Shown piece by piece: positions 44,978-54,033 of a DNA stretch of 64,000 nt (its first letter is position 1; each line of letters opens with the position of its first letter). Under the pieces are notes generated by a model. It worked only from the letters and a program-made list of their open reading frames with translations. It did no database searches and was not told where the DNA came from. The DNA comes from an uncultured delta proteobacterium (GTDB lineage Bacteria > Desulfobacterota > Desulfobulbia > Desulfobulbales > Desulfocapsaceae). A program made the translations under genes and the position numbers. The stretch is taken from positions 1 to 64,000 of the forward strand of contig CAIQWD010000013.1 of assembly GCA_903875445.1 (NCBI GenBank). The letters are read 5' to 3'.

Positions 44978-47900
44978 ATGTTAAACTTCATTCACTCATT
45001 AAAGCAACATCCGTTTTTTTCCAAAGCCATTCGACCTATAGCCGTACCCATCGCCTTGGTATTGGCGGGGGTTTTGTATGTCGCTTTTGTGGGCATTTTT
45101 TTCGATGCTTCGGGGCTGCGAGACGAGACTGCAGCGAAACTTACAGAAAATCTCGGTCGAGACGTGCGTTTCGATGGCTCTTTACAGATTGAAGTATCGG
45201 CGCATCCCAAGCTGATTGTGGCTGGCTTGCACATCGCCAATGCGGCAGGTTTTGTGGGCAACGATTTTGCCAGCTTGGGTGAGGTGCGATTGGTGTTAGA
45301 TCTTTGGCCATTGTTGCGTTTTTTGCGCCTGCAAATTGAAGAGCTCTCCGGCAGCAATGTGCTTATTCGCTTGCAGCAAAATTCGGAGGGTGACGGCAAC
45401 TGGTCATTTGCCCCTGCCGGTGGTCACAAGGATATAGCGCCCTCCCCCTCAGCAAAGAAAGCTGTCAACACAGAATTGAAAAAGCTGCTTACGCGGCTTG
45501 ATATCAAGCGCGTGTCGCTGGAAAATCTTGACGTGGAATATATCGGTGCCAATTCCAAAAGTCACTTTTTCGAGCTGCAATCACTGGTTGCACAATTTCC
45601 CGCAGGGCAACCCGTTACGCTGTCATTACACGGAGCCGTTGAAAAAAAATATCCTTATCATCTTGATTTCAACGGCGGCACCATCGCCGATTTGACGCAC
45701 GTAGACAAACCCTGGCCCGTCGATCTGAAGCTCGGTTTTATGAGTTCTCGATTATCGCTTAACGGCAACATGACCGGTAGCACGGGCGCTCTTGACTTTA
45801 GTCTGGGCACTGAAAATTTGAGTGAATTCGAACGCCTGTTTCAGACCAAGCTGCCCGCTGTCGGTGTTGCGCGTATCTCGGGGGCTATCAAGTATTCACC
45901 GGGCGAATTTGCGATGGGCAACTTAGCGGGGGTCATGGGGAATACCACTCTGTATGGATTTCTCAATTTCAACGATAACGGCAATCGCCCCAAAATTCAG
46001 GGTGAACTAACGCTCCCGGTACTCGATTTGAGGCCTTTCATAACAGGTCAGCCCGCAAATCAAAAAAAATCACCGCGAAGCCTGGCCGATGTGTACCGGG
46101 AACTTGCCAAAGCGACATTCAGCCTGAACGATTTAAATAGTACTGATGCGGATTTGACATTGCATGTTGGACAGTGGCTCAGCCTTCCCGGTGAAGTACA
46201 TGACGCAATGTTGAAAGTAAGCCTCGAACAAGGGCATTTAAGTATGCCGGTACAAGGCACCGTCGCAGGCGTGCCTTTGTCGGGTAGCGCCAATATTGAT
46301 GCAAGTGTTGCTCCGGCAAAATTTAAACTTGCATTGGGTACGCACGATTCTAATCTGGGCGATTTGGCTGGTTTGATGTTCGGGATGTCTAATGTCAGAG
46401 GTCAGTTGGGCCGTTTCGATTTGCGTATCGCCGCACAGGGTGACAGTGGGGCGGAATTGATGGATAGCCTGGATGTGCGACTGAATGTGGGGCGCGGGAA
46501 GTTGGCGTATGGCAACGGATCGGACGGACGCTCCGTGCAATTTTCTCTGGATGCGCTCGATGTCGCTCTTCCTGCCGGGAAAGCATTGCATGGTGAGGCG
46601 CACGGTTCTCTTCTGGACAAGACTTTCAGGGGGATGTTGCGCGGTGGCTCGCTGACCAATATCATGAAAGAAGAGCATTTCCCTATTGATTTTGAATTGC
46701 AAGCGGGTAGTGCTCGTGTCCAGATTCACGCCGTATTGCAGCCCTCTTCGGAAAATACCGAATCAGTGGCCGCATTTGAACTCACGGCTCCCCATTCCGG
46801 CGAGATCGCCAATTGGCTTGGCCTTAAACCTGGTGTCGATGCGCCGATCAGCTTGCATGGTGATTTCCTCACTGCCAACGATAGCTGGCATCTGTCCGAT
46901 TTTGTACTGAAATTAGGGCATAGCGATTTGTTTGCGGATGTGCTGCGCACCTCGGATAAAGGCAAGTCGCTTATAAAATTGCAATTGTCGGGCGATCTGA
47001 TTGATGCAGATGAACTTCAGTCGCTGCTGCCCCCGAAAAATAAAACTACAGGCGCAGCAACGCCGGTAGCCGCAAACATGATCGACATTCCCATCCTGCC
47101 TTCGGAAATCAGTCTGGCGGATGCGGATATTGCAGTACGCATCAAACGCATTGCCAGCGCTTCATCGCTTGCCGTGAATGAACTCCGATTTGACGGGCGC
47201 ATACGCGACGGAATGATGAGCGCTTCGCCGTTTGCGGCCAATGTGGCTGACAGTAATTTCAGCGGCACCATTCTGCTCGACTTGCGAACACAGCAAGCAC
47301 ATTCTGTTTTGCAGTTATCTGCGGATACTCTGGATGTCGGAAAAATCTTGAATAAGTTTGGCATCGCACACAATATTGACGCAGGCTTTGATCACCTGCA
47401 TCTGCAACTGGATTTGTATTCCAGCCGCCTGGGCCAGTTGCTTGAACAATCGGAACTGGTTGCCGGTTTCGAGGGAGGGCATCTCTCTTTAAAGGATGCC
47501 AACTCCAGAGGAAAATTGCACATTGCGCTCGACAAGGGTGAACTCAAATCTTCTGCGAGAACGCCGGTGTACCTTAACCTGATCGGCTCCCTCGACGATA
47601 TTCCCATCACAATCGGCATACAAACGGCTAAGGCTGTTGACCTGATTAATCCGAATATTCCGCTGCCGCTCAAATTAAATGCAAATACATCCGGCACCTC
47701 TATCATATTGACGGGTGACATCGACCGTCCGTTTTCAAAAAAGGATATTGAACTTGCCCTCGATATAAACGGTAGCCGACTGGATAAGCTCAATTCGATA
47801 GCGCATGCTTCACTTCCTCCGTGGGGGCCTTGGTCGGCTTCGGGGGAATTCCACATGTCATCCGGGGGCTATGAGGTTTCATCCCTGCTGTTACAGGTGG

Positions 47901-48943
47901 GTGGCAGCCAGCTTAGCGGACATGGCAAAATTGACACATTGGTTGTGCCTCCACGCATCGATGTATCGTTGACTGCACCGACGATCCGGCTCGACGATTT
48001 CAAATTTGGAGACTGGTCTCCCGAAAAAAACAATCCAGATACTAAAGTGAAGCCAAAACCTAAAGGAGAGTTAAGCGAAAGGGTAGGCAAAGCCAGCGAT
48101 CATGTGCAGCACATTTTTAGCCCAGAAGTTCTTGGACGGCAGAATGCGCATTTGACGGTAAACGTGGATCAGGTCGTTTCCGGAAAAGATACCCTCGGCA
48201 ATGGCAAACTAGATGCGCTATTAGATAAAGGTCACCTTGTGATCGGCCCTGTCGTAGTCAATACACAGGGAGGTTCTGCAACGTTCCAGCTCGGGTACAA
48301 ACCCGGTGATAAAGAGGTCGGAGCCAACCTGCGCGCCACAGTCAAGCATTTCGATTACGGCATCCTTGCCCGTTACCTAGAAAAAAAGAATGAGATGCAT
48401 GGGGTTTTCAGTCTGGATGTCGATATAAAATCCCCTGCCCAGTCTTTATCTGAACTTTTGCTGTACGGCAAGGGACACATCGATTTTGTCGCGTGGCCGG
48501 AAAACATGAAATCGGGTTTTCTTGACATCTGGGCAGTCAATGTACTAATGGCGCTACTGCCTGCTATCGATTCATCGAATACATCGAAAGTCAATTGTGC
48601 GGTCGGACGCTTCGTATTGAGCGATGGCAAGCTGTCCGAAAAAACCATCCTTATCGACACCAGCCGTACGCGAGTTACAGGCAAGGGCGGAGTGGATTTC
48701 GCGACAGAAGAAGTACGGTTCTATGTTCAGCCCCACGCCAAAAAACCTCAGTTTTTCAGCTTTGCGCTTCCGATTGAGCTACGCGGCAATTTTAATGCCT
48801 TTCACATTGAAAAAAGCCCGGCAGACATACTGGAAACAGTAATTCAACTCGCCACCTCAGTGGTTTGGGTGCCGATAGAATCCCTATTCGGCAAAGAGAC
48901 ACCCGCTGATGGACACGACGTTTGTGAGGTTGAATTCAATTAG
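44978..48943 (+). CDS. Large AsmA family protein
   Basis: The 1321-residue protein has a short cytoplasmic N-terminus, one membrane segment (about 20-43) and a very long beta-rich periplasmic body. The AsmA signature NLGRDVRFDGSLQIEVSAHPKL follows the segment, and an AsmA C-terminal domain occupies about 1000-1290 (KGHIDFVAWPENMKSGF, NCAVGRFVLSDGKLSEKTILIDTSRTRVTGKGGVD). AsmA-like proteins form bridge-like grooves thought to move phospholipids between membranes. The member here is long. The ATG at 44978 has no clear Shine-Dalgarno. It stands alone; the 269-base upstream gap holds only a small TTGGC...GCCAA inverted repeat. Confidence 0.85.
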   Translation: MLNFIHSLKQHPFFSKAIRPIAVPIALVLAGVLYVAFVGIFFDASGLRDETAAKLTENLGRDVRFDGSLQIEVSAHPKLIVAGLHIANAAGFVGNDFASLGEVRLVLDLWPLLRFLRLQIEELSGSNVLIRLQQNSEGDGNWSFAPAGGHKDIAPSPSAKKAVNTELKKLLTRLDIKRVSLENLDVEYIGANSKSHFFELQSLVAQFPAGQPVTLSLHGAVEKKYPYHLDFNGGTIADLTHVDKPWPVDLKLGFMSSRLSLNGNMTGSTGALDFSLGTENLSEFERLFQTKLPAVGVARISGAIKYSPGEFAMGNLAGVMGNTTLYGFLNFNDNGNRPKIQGELTLPVLDLRPFITGQPANQKKSPRSLADVYRELAKATFSLNDLNSTDADLTLHVGQWLSLPGEVHDAMLKVSLEQGHLSMPVQGTVAGVPLSGSANIDASVAPAKFKLALGTHDSNLGDLAGLMFGMSNVRGQLGRFDLRIAAQGDSGAELMDSLDVRLNVGRGKLAYGNGSDGRSVQFSLDALDVALPAGKALHGEAHGSLLDKTFRGMLRGGSLTNIMKEEHFPIDFELQAGSARVQIHAVLQPSSENTESVAAFELTAPHSGEIANWLGLKPGVDAPISLHGDFLTANDSWHLSDFVLKLGHSDLFADVLRTSDKGKSLIKLQLSGDLIDADELQSLLPPKNKTTGAATPVAANMIDIPILPSEISLADADIAVRIKRIASASSLAVNELRFDGRIRDGMMSASPFAANVADSNFSGTILLDLRTQQAHSVLQLSADTLDVGKILNKFGIAHNIDAGFDHLHLQLDLYSSRLGQLLEQSELVAGFEGGHLSLKDANSRGKLHIALDKGELKSSARTPVYLNLIGSLDDIPITIGIQTAKAVDLINPNIPLPLKLNANTSGTSIILTGDIDRPFSKKDIELALDINGSRLDKLNSIAHASLPPWGPWSASGEFHMSSGGYEVSSLLLQVGGSQLSGHGKIDTLVVPPRIDVSLTAPTIRLDDFKFGDWSPEKNNPDTKVKPKPKGELSERVGKASDHVQHIFSPEVLGRQNAHLTVNVDQVVSGKDTLGNGKLDALLDKGHLVIGPVVVNTQGGSATFQLGYKPGDKEVGANLRATVKHFDYGILARYLEKKNEMHGVFSLDVDIKSPAQSLSELLLYGKGHIDFVAWPENMKSGFLDIWAVNVLMALLPAIDSSNTSKVNCAVGRFVLSDGKLSEKTILIDTSRTRVTGKGGVDFATEEVRFYVQPHAKKPQFFSFALPIELRGNFNAFHIEKSPADILETVIQLATSVVWVPIESLFGKETPADGHDVCEVEFN

Positions 48944-49000
48944 TACTGAGGTCTTGTTGAATATTTGTTAGCAGTCTCACAGGAATGCCCACCGAAAGTA

Positions 49001-49029
49001 TTGACAATGGTATAAACTGAGTGCATAAT
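49001..49029 (+). promoter_or_regulatory. Sigma-70-type promoter of the toxin-antitoxin operon
   Basis: TTGACA (49001-49006), 17 bases, then CATAAT (49024-49029) is close to consensus. Two direct repeats, AAAGTATT at 48995-49002 and 49031-49038, flank it and may be the antitoxin operator. Confidence 0.75.
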
Positions 49030-49059
49030 AAAAGTATTCAACACTGCGTGAGGTGAATT

Positions 49060-49317
49060 ATGGGTGGAGTCAAAACAGCAATTTCTTTAGATGAAGAATT
49101 ATTCAACAAAGTCAACAAACTAGCAAGCGACATGCACGTTTCACGTAGTCGACTGTTTACCATTGCAGTCAAGGATTATTTGAAAAAGCAAGAAAACCAA
49201 TCGTTACTTGCCCAATTAAATGAAGCATATAGTGACTACCCTGATGATGAGGAAAAAAAAGTTGCTCAATCCATGAGAGCTAAACACAGCAAAATCATTG
49301 AGCAAGACTCATGGTAA
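49060..49317 (+). CDS. MazE-type ribbon-helix-helix antitoxin
   Basis: The 85-residue protein has an N-terminal RHH DNA-binding part (KTAISLDEELFNKVNKLASDMHVSRSRLFTIAVKDYL) and an acidic, disordered C-terminus that should wrap the toxin. GTGAGGTG precedes the ATG. It overlaps the toxin gene by seven bases, the usual arrangement. It likely represses the operon with the toxin. Confidence 0.88.
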   Translation: MGGVKTAISLDEELFNKVNKLASDMHVSRSRLFTIAVKDYLKKQENQSLLAQLNEAYSDYPDDEEKKVAQSMRAKHSKIIEQDSW

Positions 49318-49667
49318 TCGAACAAGGTGAAATATATTGGGTCGACCTTGGCCGGCCAACGGGGTCTGAGCCAGGCTATCGCCATCCGCACGTCGTTATC
49401 CAAAACAATTTATTTAACGCGAGCAGAATAAACACAGTAGTGGTTTGCGCACTTACTTCAAATCTCAAAAGATCTCAAGCACCTGGCAATGTCTTACTCG
49501 ATAAAGGCGAAGCCAATCTCCCCAAACAAAGCGTTGTGAATATTTCGCAAATTTACACTGTCAACAAAGCCGATTTGGTTGAAAAAATTGGAAAAGTTTC
49601 AGAAAAAAGATTTGATGAAATTCTATGTGGCATAAAACTGCTCACTGAGCCGCGAGAGATTCTTTAA
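49311..49667 (+). CDS. MazF/PemK-family toxin
   Basis: The 118-residue protein has the CcdB/PemK fold signatures GEIYWVDLGRPTGSEPGYRHPHVVIQN, VVCALTSNLKRSQAPGNVLL and QSVVNISQIYTVNKADL. It is a ribosome-independent mRNA endoribonuclease in this family. Its stop lies 26 bases inside the 3' end of the convergent molybdopterin oxidoreductase gene. Confidence 0.92.
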   Translation: MVIEQGEIYWVDLGRPTGSEPGYRHPHVVIQNNLFNASRINTVVVCALTSNLKRSQAPGNVLLDKGEANLPKQSVVNISQIYTVNKADLVEKIGKVSEKRFDEILCGIKLLTEPREIL

Positions 49668-51693
49668 ACCTGCTAGGTTCAAAACCGCCCGCCTGGACAA
49701 CCGCCACCAGCGTCTCGTGAAAGGTCGCACCGCCGCCCATGTCGGTGAGCTTTTGCGAGGTAAGGTCGTTGATGGCACAGTCATCCGCATCGACCGGCCA
49801 AAAGATGCCTTCGGCAACCAGGACCCCTTGCCGGGTATCGGAGGTCAGACGGGCAATTCTCGCAACCCGGCCCCGGTGATTTTCCAGGATAACCTCTGCC
49901 CCATCCAAGACTCCCCATTTTGCCGCATCGACCGGATTGACCAGCACTTCGCCGCGCCGCCCCGGATATCTTTCCCCGAAAGTGCTGTTGAGAAGATCGG
50001 CATGCGGCGGGACAAGCAGCCGAAAAGGAAATCTGGCAAGGAGATCCGGGTCGGCAAATTCGCCGGCACGGGTGAGGCAGGCCACCTGCGGCTCGGGCCC
50101 GAGCGTTTCCCTGACAAAGGAGAACTTGCCGCGCCGCCCCACCAGCACCCGGCCATCCTTGCAACTGTTGGTGGAATGTACCGGATGGCCGGCCAAGACC
50201 CGGGCTGCACAACCCTCCGGCAGCCCCGGCATGTCATCCAGGTAGTCGGCAATCCGCTCCTCACAGCTTTGATAAAAAGCCCGGTCGGTGAAACCCATTT
50301 TTTGCGCCAGGCTCTGGAATAAATCAAAATTACTTTTCGCCTCGCCGACCGGTTCGATAACCTGCTGTGCCACCCCGAGATAAAAATGACCGTAGGCCGT
50401 ATAGATGTCGTGGTTTTCGAGAAAGGTCGTGGCCGGCAGAAGCAGGTCGGCATAGCGCGCCGTCGGCGTCAGCACCTGTTCGTGGACGACGGTAAAGAGG
50501 TCCTCACGGGCAAGGCCTAGGCGGACCAAGGATCCGTCTGGACTAACGCTAACGGGATTGGCGTTGTAGACGAAGAGTGCCCTAACCGGCGGCTGCAGGG
50601 CGGTAAGGGCATGGCCGAGATGGATCATATTGACGGTTCGGGTGTCCCCAGGGGCAAGAGATGGCCAGGTCAGTTTCCTTTTATCGCCGCGAAAGGCCCC
50701 GCTTGACAGAAGGACGCCGCGCCCCTGACCGCCTGCAAACAGGCCAAGGGCACCGGCGAGGGAGGCGATCGCCCGCACCGCCATGCCTCCCCGGCTGTGG
50801 CGGGAAAGACCGATGCCGATACGGATAAAGGTTTTTGCCGACCCGGCAAGGAGGGTCGCCAGTTCTTCCATGGCCGGCCGCGACACACCGCTTTCCCGAG
50901 TTAGGCTCGGCCAATCCTCGCTGTGCAGACTTTCGGCCAAACGATCAAAGCCTTCGGTTTCCCGGGCAAGAAAGGCGCGGTCAAGGAGATCGCCATCAAC
51001 GAGGGCCTTCAGCACCCCGAGGGCCAAGGCCAGATCGCCGCCGGGCAAGACCGCGAGATGCCGATCCGCCGCCTTCGCCGTCTCGTTGCAATAGGGGTCG
51101 ATCACCAGCAGGCGGCCGCCTTTTTTCCTGGCGGCGGCCACATAGGGCCAAAAATGGATATTGGTGACCTTGATATTGATGCCCCAGGCGACAATCAGTT
51201 CGGCCTCCGCCGCGTTTTCCGGAGGACATCCGGGAAGATCGCCGCATTGGCAGGACCATCCGGCCCCGGCCGCTGCCGAGCAGATGGTCTGGTCGAGCTG
51301 GGTTGCGCCCAGTCGGTGGAAAAAAGGGTAGCCTGCGAACCTGTTGACCGCCCCCATGTTGCCGGCATAGGAATAGGGCAAAATCGCCTCGCCGCCAAAA
51401 CGCCCGCGAATATCGGCCAAACGGTCGGCAAGAATATCCAGCGCTTCATCCCAGCCGATACGGCAAAATCTGCCCTCGCCCTTTTTGCCGACACGCAGCT
51501 GCGGGTACAGCACCCGATGTTCTCCGTACAAGCGCTCCGGATAGCGGCGCATCTTGCGGCAGATAAAACCGTTGGTATAGGGGTGCTCTTTGTCGCCGTT
51601 CAGGCTCGTCACCCGCCCGCCCTGCACGGTGGCAATCATGCCGCAGGTATCGGGGCAGTCAAGCGGGCAAATGGTTTTTTTCTCGGTGCGCAT
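49642..51693 (-). CDS. Molybdopterin oxidoreductase with one iron-sulfur cluster
   Basis: The 683-residue DMSO-reductase-family enzyme has an N-terminal 4Fe-4S site CPLDCPDTCGM plus C45 (GFICRKM). Molybdopterin-binding segments follow (GRFGGEAILPYSYAGNMG, LIVAWGINIKVTNIHFW, LLVIDPYC) and a C-terminal MoCo-binding domain (PPHADLLNSTFGERYPGR). No signal peptide or Tat motif is present, so it acts in the cytoplasm, or with a partner. No electron-transfer subunit is nearby. The substrate is unknown. It is 12 bases downstream of the AMP-dependent synthetase gene on the same strand. Confidence 0.88.
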   Translation of the reverse strand: MRTEKKTICPLDCPDTCGMIATVQGGRVTSLNGDKEHPYTNGFICRKMRRYPERLYGEHRVLYPQLRVGKKGEGRFCRIGWDEALDILADRLADIRGRFGGEAILPYSYAGNMGAVNRFAGYPFFHRLGATQLDQTICSAAAGAGWSCQCGDLPGCPPENAAEAELIVAWGINIKVTNIHFWPYVAAARKKGGRLLVIDPYCNETAKAADRHLAVLPGGDLALALGVLKALVDGDLLDRAFLARETEGFDRLAESLHSEDWPSLTRESGVSRPAMEELATLLAGSAKTFIRIGIGLSRHSRGGMAVRAIASLAGALGLFAGGQGRGVLLSSGAFRGDKRKLTWPSLAPGDTRTVNMIHLGHALTALQPPVRALFVYNANPVSVSPDGSLVRLGLAREDLFTVVHEQVLTPTARYADLLLPATTFLENHDIYTAYGHFYLGVAQQVIEPVGEAKSNFDLFQSLAQKMGFTDRAFYQSCEERIADYLDDMPGLPEGCAARVLAGHPVHSTNSCKDGRVLVGRRGKFSFVRETLGPEPQVACLTRAGEFADPDLLARFPFRLLVPPHADLLNSTFGERYPGRRGEVLVNPVDAAKWGVLDGAEVILENHRGRVARIARLTSDTRQGVLVAEGIFWPVDADDCAINDLTSQKLTDMGGGATFHETLVAVVQAGGFEPSRFKESLAAQ

Positions 51694-51705
51694 GGTGGGT
51701 GTGTT

Positions 51706-53403
51706 TTAACCCACCATGGCGGTTTCGTTATACAGATAGCGCTTGATTTTATGGGTGGCGGTCTTGATGAACGGCTCGCGGCGTTCAAAGACCTTGGCCA
51801 GCCGCGAGGCTTTGGGCAGCTGTTCGTTCAGTTCGAGCCGCATGGATTCGAGCAGGTTTTCGATATAGGTCCGACGATCGATGCGCGAACCACCGGCGGT
51901 CTGCTCGTCGATAAACTCGTAATCGGGATAGATCCACGCCTCGACCTGCCCGTTATTCTCAAGCACCAGGCTTTCAACCACCCAGGTGTTGGTATTGATC
52001 TTGTGTTCAATAGCCTCCGGATAGACATTTTCGCCGCTTGCAAGGACAATGACGTTTTTGGACCGGCCACGGACGTGCAGATTACCCTGTTTATCAAAAA
52101 CCCCGAGATCTCCGGTGGAAAGCCAGCCATCGGCGGTTAGGACCGCCTGGGTCGCCTCGTCATCGTTGTAGTAGCCGCGCATGACATTCGGGCCGCAGAC
52201 GGTGATCTCACCGACCCCCGTTTCCGGGTCGGGACGGGCTATCTTCACCTGCACCCCAGGGATAGGCTTGCCGGTCGAGCCAACGGTAATCGTCGGATCC
52301 CCGGCCGGCCCGCCGGCGATGAGCGGCGCCGACTCGGTCATCCCGTAGCCGACCAGATAGGGGAACCTGGCTTCCTGGAGAAACTTTTCCACCTCCGGAT
52401 TCAGCGCTGCCCCGCCCACCCCCATCAATTCCAGTTTGCCGCCGAAGAAGTCACATAATTTTGCTCCGATCTTGCGATAGATCAACCTTCGCGTCGGCCC
52501 GAGTTTGCAGAGCAAACCGAGAAGGGGGCTCTTTGCCAGCTGTGGCAACACCCTCTTTTTGTAGATCTTTTCGAGAACGAGGGGGACGGCGAAGATGGCA
52601 AAGGGTTTTTCATACGCACAGAGCTTCTGGAGGATCGCCGGAGTCGGTGTTTTTCCGGCATATGCAATACGGCCACCACACAACAAAGGGAGGATAAAGC
52701 CACAGGTAAATTCATAGGTGTGGGACATCGGCAAAATCGACAGCCATACCGAACCCGGCGCAATCGCCTTCAGGCCTGCGGCCGCATAGGCGTTGGCGGT
52801 CAGGTTTTTATGGCTCAGCATAACCGCCTTGGAATAGCCGGAGGTGCCCGAGGTGTAAAGGATGGATGCCAGATCGTCCTCGGCCACCTCGGCAAAAATC
52901 GGGGGCTCGGGACTGTCGCGCAAGGCGGTCAAGGCATCACTCAAATAGCCTGAAATGGTGATGACGGGGAGAACGCCGATCTCGGCGGCGTAGTCGTCAA
53001 GGGTGACGACCGGACAGGTCATCACCGTGCGCAGTTCATAGATCTTTTCGATCTGCTTCTGGGTAGTGAACAAGGCCGCCACCTGCATCTCGCCGAGAAT
53101 GTGGTGCACATCACTCTCCGGCAGATCGGGCAGGATGGGTACGGCAATGGCACCCAGGCGAACAATGGCCAGATAGGAAATCGCCCAGTTGTGGGAATTT
53201 TCTGCAAGAATGGCGATCCGATCGCCTTTTCTTATCCCTTCCCGGAGAAACCGTGCGGCAAGGGCGATGATCCGTTCATGGAAATCGCCATAGGTGAGCG
53301 GTGTTTCCATCGCCATGCCGATTGCCGCCATATCCCGGTATTTGGAACAGCTGGAATCGATCACATAATTGAGGGTCATTCCGACTTTTGCCACCGCATT
53401 CAT
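51706..53403 (-). CDS. AMP-dependent synthetase (long-chain acyl-CoA ligase type)
   Basis: The 565-residue enzyme has the adenylation motifs ILYTSGTSGYSKAVMLSHKNL, GYGMTESAPLI, WLSTGDLGVFDKQGNLHVRGRSKNVIVLASGENVYPEAIE. This set fits long-chain fatty-acid-CoA ligase. AGAGGTG precedes the ATG at 53403. It forms an operon with the molybdopterin enzyme, which could act on the same substrate; that link is only inferred. Confidence 0.9.
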   Translation of the reverse strand: MNAVAKVGMTLNYVIDSSCSKYRDMAAIGMAMETPLTYGDFHERIIALAARFLREGIRKGDRIAILAENSHNWAISYLAIVRLGAIAVPILPDLPESDVHHILGEMQVAALFTTQKQIEKIYELRTVMTCPVVTLDDYAAEIGVLPVITISGYLSDALTALRDSPEPPIFAEVAEDDLASILYTSGTSGYSKAVMLSHKNLTANAYAAAGLKAIAPGSVWLSILPMSHTYEFTCGFILPLLCGGRIAYAGKTPTPAILQKLCAYEKPFAIFAVPLVLEKIYKKRVLPQLAKSPLLGLLCKLGPTRRLIYRKIGAKLCDFFGGKLELMGVGGAALNPEVEKFLQEARFPYLVGYGMTESAPLIAGGPAGDPTITVGSTGKPIPGVQVKIARPDPETGVGEITVCGPNVMRGYYNDDEATQAVLTADGWLSTGDLGVFDKQGNLHVRGRSKNVIVLASGENVYPEAIEHKINTNTWVVESLVLENNGQVEAWIYPDYEFIDEQTAGGSRIDRRTYIENLLESMRLELNEQLPKASRLAKVFERREPFIKTATHKIKRYLYNETAMVG

Positions 53404-53472
53404 TGTGCACCTCTGTGGGTAGGAGCCGTTACCAAAAACGTTTAGATAATATTTTAAGAAGACCTGCCGGCC

Positions 53473-53871
53473 TTATTCGTCGGCGGCTGTAGCCTGATCC
53501 CGGAGAAGCCCCGCCGCAGCGTTGACAATAGCCTCAACGGAAAACGGTTTTGCTATGGTGATAACCTTGTCCAGATAGCCGGCAACGGTGAGGTACCTCT
53601 CCTTAGAAATAGCCCCACCCCCCGAGATGGCAATAACCGGAAGATCGGAGGCAATTTCTCGCAGTTCAAGGATTGTCTGCAGACCGTCCATAACCGGCAT
53701 TACCATGTCGGTTATAACCAGGTCGCAGGGCTGCCTACGAAAGAGTTCCACCCCTTCCCGGCCATTGGTCGCCATGTGAACCTCGTAGCCCTCGCCTTCG
53801 AAAATCTTCTGCAGGAGATTAAGGGCTGTCACTTCATCGTCTATCACAAGGATACGTTTTGTTTTTTTCAT
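53473..53871 (-). CDS. Stand-alone receiver domain protein
   Basis: The 132-residue CheY-like protein has IDDEVTALNLL, phosphoacceptor Asp in LVITDMVMP, SGGGAISKERY and KPFS. No output domain is present. It is upstream of the acyl-CoA ligase gene only in the sense of being on the same strand 69 bases beyond it. It may relay a phosphate from a kinase elsewhere, such as the hybrid kinase at 13946-15796. Confidence 0.9.
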   Translation of the reverse strand: MKKTKRILVIDDEVTALNLLQKIFEGEGYEVHMATNGREGVELFRRQPCDLVITDMVMPVMDGLQTILELREIASDLPVIAISGGGAISKERYLTVAGYLDKVITIAKPFSVEAIVNAAAGLLRDQATAADE

Positions 53872-54033
53872 CTTGTCACTTTGTCTTTGTCAGGAACCAG
53901 CACCCTGTCTTTATACGCTACTTTGTGACATTTTCAAACAAGATTTCACTGGTGCGTGGATGCAGGCCTCAGTGACGGTTGTCGGCTAAAACTCTCTGCC
54001 GACAATCGCCCCAAAAGAGGCAGGAAGACCTTT

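Noticed and set aside
50923-52140. 405-codon plus-strand frame
   Set aside because: Covers the junction of two well-supported minus-strand genes; no motif and biased composition.
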